7,117 nucleotides of DNA, from the NCBI GenBank assembly GCA_031274565.1, contig JAISPY010000110.1:1-7117 (forward strand), written 5' to 3'. A program made the position numbers and the translations under genes. Shown here piece by piece: positions 1 to 6,614 of the stretch (the stretch's first letter is position 1; each line of letters begins with the position of its first letter). The notes below the pieces were generated by a model. The model did not search any database, was not told where the DNA came from, and was given only the letters and a program-made list of their open reading frames with translations. Source of the DNA: Treponema sp. (lineage in GTDB: Bacteria; Spirochaetota; Spirochaetia; Treponematales; Breznakiellaceae).

Positions 1-850
1 CATTGCTGTAACCGGCATTCACTAAGAATGACCTTGATTTGCGGTATTATAAATTATAACAGAAAGGTTTAGGTTGTTCTTAAACAAGTCTAATGATAAA
101 AAGACCCTAAAAAACATACAAAAAGAAGCAATACTTGCATACAAGAAGGAATAAATCCAATAATGCTTTTATTATTAATGAATTCATACGTAACTATTGA
201 CATAGAAGAAACCATGAAAAAATATACTGATTATAAACTTAACTGACAAGATGCCTACCACGCATAAGGAGGCTTTCGAATTAATCATGCAGAAGACGGG
301 AAGATTCCCCCGGGTATTTTTTGCTGACATTTTTTCTCGATTTACCTGTCCGCAGAGCTTTTTACCCCGCTGGGCAGATAGCCTCCCATCCCTCAGAGGA
401 AGCTTGAACGTACTGCGTAAGCCCCATCAAGAAGTACGGTAGATAAAAAAAACAAGAAAAAAATCCCCTTCTATATTACTAAAGGAATAGTGCTATGCCA
501 TAGTTATATTTCACAAGATGCTTGTGGTCTGATACCATAAGCACCGTCAGTAACCGTTCACGGGTCTATTACATAAAATTACAAAATAGGGTAAAAATAA
601 CGATAGAAGGGCTTGCGGAGAGGGATCCGACCCAGCGGCGGTGTATGTTGGGGAACAAGCAATGCAAGGATGTGCTGATATATCCCCGTGGGTATTGTTT
701 TTCTGCTTTGGACAAACGGTTTATCGACAAGATATATGCGTCCAAGAACGCTCGGTTCTTTCGAACCTTTGTCCCTGCATATCCATATTGAAATGATCCT
801 ATGCGAAATTTATATTTCCCATGCTGATTGCCCTATGGTATGTTTATAGT
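1..850. other. Region without a recognisable gene
   Basis: I see no convincing gene here. The first 250 bases are AT-rich with stops in every frame. Two short open frames exist (251-442, 63 codons; 522-791, 89 codons), but neither has a well-spaced ribosome binding site or a recognisable protein pattern. A small hairpin lies at 744-760 (AAGAAC / GTTCTT) and overlaps an alternative one (GGTTC / GAACC, 754-767). The stretch could be ordinary intergenic DNA or the remains of lost genes. Confidence 0.5.
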
Positions 851-852
851 AT

Positions 853-927
853 GGTTAGGATGTGACCTCCTTACCTCTCTCTTACATTGTTCTTGGCTGT
901 CCGAGACCTCGCTTTCGGACAGCCTCT
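853..927 (+). ncRNA. Candidate small RNA, copy 1 (anti-SD core plus terminator hairpin)
   Basis: A short unit begins with GGTTAGG, carries GTGACCTCCTTA and a CTCTCTCT tract, and ends in a perfect 10-bp hairpin (GGCTGTCCGA 895-904, TCGGACAGCC 915-924) followed by TCTT. It is repeated about 170 bases downstream: 27 of the first 30 bases agree, and the hairpin stem is also kept. A TATAGT box at 845-850 could be the -10 element, but I see no good -35. The CCUCC core would pair with Shine-Dalgarno sequences, so a translational regulator is the natural guess. I know of no named RNA family that fits. It could instead be a duplicated terminator region with no RNA function. Confidence 0.5.
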
Positions 928-928
928 T
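895..928 (+). terminator. Intrinsic terminator-like hairpin, sRNA copy 1
   Basis: A perfect 10-bp stem (GGCTGTCCGA / TCGGACAGCC) closes a 10-base loop and is followed by TCTT. The U-tract is short, but the stem is strong. It ends the first candidate small RNA. Confidence 0.6.
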
Positions 929-987
929 ATGGAGCGGAAGGGGGATCTTACCATGACTCACTCATTGAAAAAATTTATCGAATTGTA

Positions 988-1016
988 TTGACAAATAATT
1001 CGATGTTGGTTACATT
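988..1016 (+). promoter_or_regulatory. Sigma-70-type promoter for sRNA copy 2
   Basis: A perfect -35 hexamer TTGACA lies at 988-993, followed by a 17-base spacer and TACATT at 1011-1016 (4 of 6 to consensus). Transcription would start near 1022-1024, which is where the similarity between the two repeat units begins. That agreement supports both the promoter and the RNA gene. Confidence 0.6.
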
Positions 1017-1022
1017 AATAAG

Positions 1023-1090
1023 AGGTTGGGAAGTGACCTCCTTATCTCTCTCTCCGGGCTGTCCGGAATATTATTTTCGGGCAGCCTTTT
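1023..1090 (+). ncRNA. Candidate small RNA, copy 2 (anti-SD core plus terminator hairpin)
   Basis: This is the second copy of the unit at 853-927, about 68 nt long. It has GGTTGGGAAG, then GTGACCTCCTTATC and a CTCTCTCT tract, then the hairpin GGCTGTCCG (1057-1065) / CGGGCAGCC (1078-1086), with one G-U pair, followed by TTTT. A well-spaced promoter ends seven bases upstream. Its CCTCCTTAT is the exact reverse complement of ATAAGGAGG at 1283-1291, the ribosome binding site of the next gene, although such sites are common. The loop and the sequence just before the stem differ from copy 1, while the 5' region and the stem are kept, as expected for an RNA whose conserved parts are its single-stranded seed and its terminator. 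Confidence 0.55.
1057..1090 (+). terminator. Intrinsic terminator, sRNA copy 2
   Basis: A 9-bp stem (GGCTGTCCG 1057-1065, CGGGCAGCC 1078-1086, one G-U pair) closes a 12-base AT-rich loop and is directly followed by TTTT at 1087-1090. This is a typical Rho-independent terminator. Confidence 0.7.
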
Positions 1091-1297
1091 AGGTGAAAAA
1101 GAGGAACCCCGCCAGCAGCCCTTCCACCACGAAGTTATGCTGCCAGCGGGGCGTTGTATGTAGAAAGTATACGTCTTCGGACGCCTCATGGTCAATACAT
1201 ATATGCTCCTCTTTATAGCTGAAACATCTGGCAGGGAAACCTGACAGGAATCCGGGCCGTACCAGGTCCGGATCATACCATGTATAAGGAGGGCGCT
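1091..1297 (+). promoter_or_regulatory. Structured leader upstream of cluster 1
   Basis: About 200 bases between the sRNA terminator and the first start codon hold several hairpins. One pairs CCCCGC (1107-1112) with GCGGGG (1146-1151) and GCAGC (1115-1119) with GCTGC (1139-1143) across a CA/CA internal loop. One has a UUCG tetraloop (1172-1183) and one a GAAA tetraloop (1232-1243). A 6-bp stem pairs ATCCGG (1250-1255) with CCGGAT (1268-1273). A weak promoter-like pair (TGGTCA 1189-1194; TTTATA 1212-1217) lies inside. I do not recognise a known riboswitch class. The 5' part shares sequence with the leader of cluster 2. Confidence 0.4.
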
Positions 1298-1920
1298 ATG
1301 CTACACAAGCGTCTTACCCCAAGGAACCTCTCGCCCGCAGACCTCTATCCGGCTGCAGGGCGCCGCAGCAAACCTGGGGCCGGTACGGTGAGCGCTACCC
1401 GATACGCTCGAATCAACCTGTTAGCCGGCCCCCCGGTGATCCCGCGCAGCTTCAGGAGATGCTGGGCAGTTTTTTTTCCGAGGAGGGAAAACATGTGGTC
1501 TGCGGGGGAACCACCTCGCTCCTGGCCGCGGCATTTCTTTGCAAACCGCTAAACACGATCCTTCCCCGCCACCTAGACCCGGCTATTCCCCCGGTGGCCA
1601 AAATCGACGGGGTAGATCTGGTAACCGAAGGGCTTATCACCATACGCCAGGTGCTGGAATATGCCCGGAAGTACCTGGCAGGTACCGACGATGGGGTCCC
1701 CTGGTATACCGGGGAAGACGGGGCTTCCCAAATCGCCCGGATGCTCTTTGATGAAGCCGGAGAGATCACCTTGTATGTGGGAAAGGCGGTTAATCCCGCG
1801 CATCAGGATGCGGTTCCAGAGGAAGCCCCGGCAGAATATGGAGACAAAATAGGGCTGCTCCGGGAACTGGAGAGCTGTCTTAAAAAAATGGGGAAACCCG
1901 TCCAAGTCCATTACTGTTAA
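1298..1920 (+). pseudogene. SpoIIE-family serine phosphatase, truncated and frameshifted remnant
   Basis: Only the C-terminal part of a SpoIIE/PP2C-type phosphatase is present. Proteins of this kind are often encoded beside HydABC-type hydrogenases and are presumed to regulate them. A start at 1298 has a strong binding site (AAGGAGGG, 1285-1292). Its frame gives KPGAGTVSATR and then INLLAGPP, matching the end of the phosphatase domain (KPGDDTT-like) and the following GPP motif. The match then jumps to another frame: GDPAQLQEML, EGKHVVCGGTT and PPVAKIDGVDLVTEG, running to the stop at 1920. The break falls in a run of six C at 1429-1434 and is explained by loss of one base. The full family protein is roughly twice this length, and the metal-binding N-terminal half is missing. 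Translation from 1459 alone would give a 153-residue fragment. The family call rests on the C-terminal motifs and is fairly firm. Confidence 0.65.
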
Positions 1921-1966
1921 TTATTTTTAACCGCGTTGTCGCAAAACACCGCACGAGAGGAAATAC

Positions 1967-2455
1967 ATGGGTATATATGAGATTATCGATACTATCATCG
2001 CCGCATGGGATGGTACGCCGAGTGCGACCATCCCCGCCTTACAGGGGGTACAGGAAGCGTACCATTATCTGCCGCCGGAAATTTTTCCGTATATGGCCAA
2101 GAAGCTGGGGTTAAGTGAAGCGCGGATTTACGGAGTCGCGACCTTTTATGAAAACTTTTCCCTGGAACCCAAGGGCCGGTTTATCATTAAGGTCTGCGAC
2201 GGTACCGCCTGTCATGTGCGGAACGCCGTCCCGATTCTTGAAACTCTCCGGGAAACCCTAGGGCTTTCCGAAACCGTGCTGACTACTGGGGATCAGGGGT
2301 TTACCGTGGAGACCGTCTCCTGTCTGGGGGCGTGCGCCCTTGCCCCGGTACTGTCGGTGAACGACGCGGTCTATGCGGCCATGACTCCTGAAAAAGCAAA
2401 AGTCCTCCTCCAGGAACTGCAAGGGCGGCTTGCAACGGAGGCAGTTTATGGGTAA
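1967..2455 (+). CDS. hydC: HydC/NuoE-type [2Fe-2S] thioredoxin-like subunit
   Basis: A 162-residue NuoE-family protein. This is the small subunit of NADH-linked flavin complexes and carries one [2Fe-2S] cluster near the FMN subunit in the cytoplasm. The N-terminal helical part (about 1-65) ends in the family motif YGVATFYENF. The thioredoxin-like part (about 70-155) holds the four expected ligands: C77 and C82 (CDGTACH) and C119 and C123 (CLGAC). Length and motifs are normal for the family, so it looks intact. GAGAGG at 1955-1960, six bases before the ATG, supports the start. Its stop overlaps the next start by 8 bases, a normal HydC-HydB coupling. Both neighbours are broken genes, so it may be an orphan, or it may serve another HydB. 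The symbol follows the HydABC naming; nuoE would be equally fair. Confidence 0.9.
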   Translation: MGIYEIIDTIIAAWDGTPSATIPALQGVQEAYHYLPPEIFPYMAKKLGLSEARIYGVATFYENFSLEPKGRFIIKVCDGTACHVRNAVPILETLRETLGLSETVLTTGDQGFTVETVSCLGACALAPVLSVNDAVYAAMTPEKAKVLLQELQGRLATEAVYG

Positions 2456-3738
2456 CGGGTTTATAGCTAACGAAAGAAGGGGATTGCAAGAAAAACGGGA
2501 ACACTATGCCCAGGCCCTGGCCGCGGAACAGCGCAAGATCCTCGTCTGTGCGGGAACCGGCTGTGTTTCAAGCGGTTCCGTACAGATCTATGAACGCTTG
2601 CTGCATCTTATGCGGGAACAGGGGCTTCCCTATGCGGTGGAACTGCGGGAGGGGCCTGCAGGCGCTCATGGGCCTTCGGGACTCACGGGAATCAAAAAAA
2701 GCGGCTGCCATGGGTTCTGCGAAATGGGTCCCCTCATCCTCATTGAGCCTGAAGGCTACCTGTATACCCAGGTGAAACTTGAGGACTGCGGGAAAATCAT
2801 TGATAAGACCATCCGCAAAGGGGATATCTGTACGGATCTCCTCTATCACCGGGAGGGAATTCCCTACCAAACCCGGAAAGAGATTCCCTTCTATAAAAAA
2901 CAGACCCGTGCCGTACTGGAACACTGCGGCATTATCAACGCGGAATCAATCCAGGAATACCTCGCCTGCGGCGGGTACCGCGCCTTTGAGCAGGCGCTCT
3001 TTACCCTAAGCGCTGAACAGGTTATCGCGGAGATTACCGCTGCTAATCTCCGGGGCCGGGGCGGCGCGGGATTCCCTGCGGGAATTAAGTGGCAGGAGGT
3101 GAGTCGGCAAGCAGCACTGCCCAAGTACGTGGTCTGTAACGGTGACGAAGGAGATCCCGGGGCGTTTATGGACCGCAGTGTCATGGAGGGAGACCCCCAC
3201 CGGATAGTCGAAGGGATGCTCATCGCGGCCAAGGCCGTAGGGGCTTCCCGGGGGTATATCTACGTCCGGGCGGAATACCCCATTGCCGTATCTCGGCTGC
3301 AGACCGCCATTATCGGGCCTTTTGGGGGAACACATCCTGGGAACGGATTTCAGCTTTACCTTGGAGATATACCGAGGAGCTGGGGCCTTTGTCGGCGGTG
3401 AAGGGAGCGCGCTCACCTCCTCGGTTGAGGGGAAACGGGGGACGCCCCGGGTGAAGCGGTTCCGTACCGTAGCCCAGGGGCTGTTTGAAAAGCCCACCCT
3501 GCTTAACAACGTGAAGACCTTTGCCAACATACCCCTCATCATCAACAACGGGGCGGCGTGGTACCAGGGCCTAGGCCCTGCGACCAACACCGAGGCATTA
3601 CAGCGCTACCGCCGGGTGATTCTGAGTCTTTTATGGGCCAACCCCATACCGGACCGGCTGCGGGAATTAGCGGAATGGCTCGGGATCGCCTCCGAGGAGG
3701 GGCTACCGAGTATCAGTCCAAAGGAGGCACATACATGA
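2448..3738 (+). pseudogene. hydB: HydB/NuoF-type NADH:FMN subunit, degraded pseudogene
   Basis: The start at 2448 follows CGGAGG and overlaps hydC. The first 290 or so codons read well. They include a thioredoxin-like [2Fe-2S] domain with C34, C39, C87 and C91 (CAGTGC, CHGFC), then the NADH/FMN motifs LRGRGGAGFPAG, CNGDEGDPGAFMDR and MEGDPH. After RLQTAI (about 3310) the frame fails and resumes one frame over at SGLLGEHILG. Compared with the second HydB here, about 14 bases are missing. Beyond that, conserved positions are lost: GAGAFVCGEE reads GAGAFVGGEG, and NNVET reads NNVKT. Similarity fades after RELAEWLG, with a stop at 3736-3738. The C-terminal 4Fe-4S site and the two ferredoxin clusters, needed to pass electrons to HydA, are absent. 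Several independent lesions make a sequencing error unlikely. A truncated protein of about 318 residues could still be made. Confidence 0.85.
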
Positions 3739-3839
3739 GCTAACCCGGGCAATGCAGAGCGTATAAGGGCAGGGGAGACCCGGAGGGCGGTGCTGTGCAG
3801 ATGCGCAAGCCGGCGACCGGGAAAAAAACGCGCCACAAT

Positions 3840-3869
3840 TTGACCGTAACCAGGGAAAAAAGGTACTAT
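3840..3869 (+). promoter_or_regulatory. Putative sigma-70-type promoter of cluster 2
   Basis: TTGACC (3840-3845, 5 of 6 to consensus) is followed by 18 bases and TACTAT (3864-3869, 4 of 6). Transcription would begin near 3876 and give a leader of about 335 bases before the NuoE-like start at 4213. It is the best promoter-like pair I found between the broken hydB and cluster 2. Confidence 0.4.
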
Positions 3870-4083
3870 AGAGGTATGCAGATCATTGATACTCCATGGT
3901 GTTATCACAAACCAGTCCTCATCCTTTCCTATGGGAGGGTTTACCCCTTCAGCCGCTTCATCGAATGCCGCTCTTGGTGAAAACAGTCTATCGGTCAATC
4001 GCATCTTGTACGGGTACATCGCTCAAATTCTCGGTTTGAACGGTTTTCCCCAGAAGGCGCGTATGGTTCTCAGCGCGTACATT

Positions 4084-4170
4084 AAAGAGGAACCCCAGCA
4101 GCCGTACTTGAGGACCCGCGCACGCATAAAATGCCCTGTATTTTATGCTCATTATTGCTGCGCGGGTCCT
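4084..4170 (+). promoter_or_regulatory. Leader element of cluster 2 with large and alternative hairpins
   Basis: The main hairpin has a perfect 11-bp outer stem (AGGACCCGCGC 4111-4121, GCGCGGGTCCT 4160-4170). Inside it is a perfect 9-bp stem (GCATAAAAT 4124-4132, ATTTTATGC 4140-4148) with a 7-base loop. Just upstream, AAAGAGGAACCCC plus AGCAGCC (4084-4103) repeats a sequence in the first leader. Its GCAGC (4098-4102) can pair with GCTGC (4157-4161), which would compete with the outer stem. A run of six T at 4188-4193 lies 17 bases beyond the hairpin, too far for a standard terminator. The function is unknown; conditional readthrough or RNA protection are possibilities. Confidence 0.5.
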
Positions 4171-4212
4171 TAGCGGCCCGGATGTTATTTTTTAAGAAAA
4201 AAGGAAGATTGT

Positions 4213-4752
4213 ATGGTCTTTTGTAATACCGGCGAACCGGCAGATCCCGCTATCGCCGAAGCAATACGCACCGAAGCCCGGGAGATGGTCAAACAAGTGG
4301 TTCCCCCGGGTCCACCGGAGGAATACGCCATTCCCCTGCTGCAGGAAATCCAGCGGCACAGGCGCTACCTTCCCCAGAACCTGGTGGAAGCGGTGGCCCA
4401 GGAGTCCCGTATTCCGGTTGCAGTACTCTACGGAGTGGCGACCTTTTATTCCCAGTTCCGCTTTAAACCCCAGGGAACCTATCTCATCAGGATATGCCGG
4501 GGAACCGCCTGCCATGTGGCAGGTGCGGAACAGCTCGCGGCGGTGCTAAGCGGGGAACTGGGGATCCAGGAAGGGGAAACCACCGGGGATGGGCTTTTTT
4601 CTTTTGAGGAGGTGGCCTGTCTCGGGTGCTGCTCCCTGGCTCCGGTGCTGATGATTGGGGACCGGATATACGCGAACCTCACCCGGGCCAAAATCAAGGC
4701 GGTGCTCAAGGAGTATGCGGCGGGCGCTCATACCCAAGGAGGGGCTTCATGA
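4213..4752 (+). CDS. NuoE/HydC-type [2Fe-2S] subunit of the second complex
   Basis: A 179-residue NuoE-family subunit, clearly different from the HydC at 1967. The N-terminal part is longer and includes EEYAIPLLQEIQRHRRYLP and the family motif LYGVATFYSQF. The [2Fe-2S] ligands are C95 and C100 (CRGTACH) and C136 and C140 (CLGCC, with one extra cysteine at 139). It should sit beside the NuoF-like subunit and hold one [2Fe-2S] cluster. AAAAGGAAG upstream, five bases before the ATG, is a fair ribosome binding site. The stop overlaps the next start by 4 bases (ATGA), so the two genes are translationally coupled. The gene looks intact. The neighbouring GltD-like subunit suggests an Stn-like transhydrogenase or another NAD(P)-linked complex rather than a hydrogenase. 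Confidence 0.9.
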   Translation: MVFCNTGEPADPAIAEAIRTEAREMVKQVVPPGPPEEYAIPLLQEIQRHRRYLPQNLVEAVAQESRIPVAVLYGVATFYSQFRFKPQGTYLIRICRGTACHVAGAEQLAAVLSGELGIQEGETTGDGLFSFEEVACLGCCSLAPVLMIGDRIYANLTRAKIKAVLKEYAAGAHTQGGAS

Positions 4753-6513
4753 CAAAGCCGAAGCTCTTAGTCGGTCTCGGTTCCTGCGGTATCGCCGCCG
4801 GGGCGAAGGAGGTGTATAGCTATTTGCAGGATGCCCTCCCCCAGGAGGCTGCGGCGGTGGAACTTACTTCCTGCGTGGGCATGTGTTACGCCGAACCTTT
4901 GGTGGAGGTGGTTCAGGGTGCGGAGCGGGTGCTTTTCGGCCATGTGGACCGGGCCTTCGCCGAGGAGCTTTGCCGGGGCATACGGCAGGGGGACCTGCCC
5001 CATACCCACCGGGTCCGGGAAGATGCGGCAGGTCAGGACTACCTTTCCCGGCAGGTCAAGGTGGCCCTGCGGAACTGCGGGCGCATCAACCCTGAAAAGA
5101 TTGAGGATTACCTGGAGGCAGGGGGCTATGAGGCCCTCAAAACCTGCCTGACCAGCTATACCCCCGACGAGGTCATTGCCCGTATCACCGAATCAGGACT
5201 CGCAGGCCGGGGCGGGGGTTTCTTTCCCACGGGCCTGAAGTGGTCGTTCCTGGCAAAGGCGCAAGGGCAAAGCCGGCGGGCACAAATACCTGGTCTGCAA
5301 TGCCGATGAAGGGGATCCCGGGGCCTTTATGGACCGGGCCATGATTGAGGGAGACCCTCACGGACTTTTGGAGGGGATGCTTATTGCCGCGTATGCCACC
5401 GGCGCACGGTACGGGTACATCTACTGCCGGGCGGAATATCCTCTGGCGATTAAACGGCTCAAAATCGCCATTGCCGAGGCGGAGGAACGGAAGTTCCTGG
5501 GGGAACATATCCTGGATAGCGGGTTTTCCTTTAACCTGAGTATCAAGGAAGGGGCCGGGGCTTTTGTCTGCGGGGAAGAAACCGCCCTCATGGCCTCGAT
5601 TCAGGGACGCCGGGGGATGCCGAGCCTCCGGCCCCCATTTCCAGCGGAATCAGGAATCCACGAGAGCCCTACGAACATCAACAACGTAGAGACCTATGAG
5701 AATGTGGCCTTCATCATTAACCGGGGGCCGGGGGCGTTCAACCAATACCGCTGCGGGAAAACCGTGGGTACCAAGGTCTTCGCGCTGGCGGGCAAGGTCA
5801 AGCGGGTGGGCCTCGTGGAAATCCCGGTGGGCATGACGATCCGGGAACTGGTGGAGGGTATCGGCGGCGGCAGCTCTACCGGGCGGCCCCTGAAGGCGAT
5901 ACAGATGGGCGGCCCTTCCGGGGGCTGTATCCCTGAGCGCCTTTTTGACACGACGATTGACGTGGAATCTATCACCGCCACCGGGGCTATCATGGGCTCC
6001 GGGGGGATCGTGGTGATGGACGATCAGACCTGCATGGTGGATGTGGCCCGCTATTTTCTCACCTTTATCCAGAACGAGAGCTGCGGGAAATGCACCTTTT
6101 GCCGAATCGGCACCAAACGGATGCTGGATATACTCACCCGGTTTACGAATGGGGAGGGCGCTGACCAGGATTTGGCTTTGCTGGAAGATGTGGCCCGGCA
6201 TGTGAAGAAGACCTCCCTCTGCGGCCTAGGACAACTGGCCCCGAATCCGGTGCTTACCACTATCAGGTATTTCCGGGAGGAATACGAAGCCCACATTACG
6301 GAAAAACGGTGTCCCGCCAAGGTCTGTAAGCCGCTGATCCGGTTTACCATTGCGGCGGATGCCTGTGTTGGCTGCGGGACCTGTACGAAATCCTGTCCGG
6401 TTAAGGCGATTTCCGGAGAAAAGAAAGCCCTGCATCATATTGATTCCCGGCTCTGCACCCGTTGCGGCCTGTGCCGGGAAACCTGTACGTTTCATGCCAT
6501 GGCGGTACGGTAA
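4749..6513 (+). CDS. HydB/NuoF-type NADH:FMN iron-sulfur subunit, split by a single-base frameshift
   Basis: Read as one gene this is about 587 codons, the normal HydB length. The order is a thioredoxin-like domain (C13, C42, C46; GSCGIAAGA and CVGMC, one cysteine fewer than the usual four), the NADH/FMN motifs (AGRGGGFFPTG, CNADEGDPGAFMDR, GAGAFVCGEETAL), an SLBB-like part (GGPSGGC), the NuoF 4Fe-4S site (ESCGKCTFCRIG with a later CGLGQ), and two 4Fe-4S ferredoxin motifs (CVGCGTCTKSCP, CTRCGLCRETC). The role is NADH oxidation at FMN and electron transfer to the partner subunit. The frame breaks near 5265-5267, where GGG in place of GG restores GLKWSFLAKAQGKAGGHKYLVC. As written, frame one stops at 5309 and the rest is open from 5329. 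Both halves are well conserved, so this is either a very recent mutation or a sequencing error. GGAGGGG upstream supports the ATG at 4749. Confidence 0.85.
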
Positions 6514-6614
6514 AACGCTGAAGCGCTTCCGGTGCTCCCAGTGGCTCTGGGGCCGTTTGAAGCAAGCAGGCGGCTGGTTCCACGGCGCTTCCCCATACAT
6601 CGAGGTATAACACT

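Larger units (their letters stand above)
3739..4212. other. Gap between clusters without a recognisable gene
   Basis: About 470 bases lie between the broken hydB and the next NuoE-like gene. Where the rest of hydB and a hydA would be expected, I find no Fe-S cysteine motifs in any frame. Open frames exist on both strands (for example 3886-4173 + and 3606-4019 -), but none has a family pattern or a good ribosome binding site. The stretch holds a promoter-like pair at 3840-3869, a sequence shared with the first leader at 4084-4103, and a large hairpin at 4111-4170. It most likely serves as the leader of cluster 2 plus deletion scar. Confidence 0.5.

Noticed and set aside
197..228. TTGACA with TATACT as a promoter
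   Set aside because: The spacer is 20 bases, too long, and no gene follows.
251..442. Open frame of 63 codons on the + strand
   Set aside because: No ribosome binding site before the ATG, no family pattern, and unremarkable composition.
522..791. Open frame of 89 codons on the + strand
   Set aside because: No binding site or recognisable motif; probably chance.
953..991. Tiny frame (12 codons, MTHSLKKFIELY) after a GGAAGGGGGA stretch between the two sRNA units
   Set aside because: Well-spaced SD-like sequence, but too short to judge, and its end overlaps the promoter of sRNA copy 2.
1010..1276. Minus-strand frame of 88 codons
   Set aside because: It runs through the sRNA terminator and leader hairpins and has no recognisable product.
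1429..1434. Programmed frameshift at the C6 run in the phosphatase gene
   Set aside because: The gene also lacks its catalytic half, so decay explains the shift better than regulated slippage.
3606..4019. Minus-strand frame of 137 codons
   Set aside because: Half of it is antisense to the HydB pseudogene; no binding site or family motif was found.
3886..4173. Plus-strand frame of 95 codons before cluster 2
   Set aside because: It ends inside the 4111-4170 hairpin, has no clear ribosome binding site and no known pattern.
6520..6529. Perfect 10-base palindrome GAAGCGCTTC after the HydB-like stop
   Set aside because: Single short palindrome with no second copy or nearby signal; expected by chance in GC-rich DNA.
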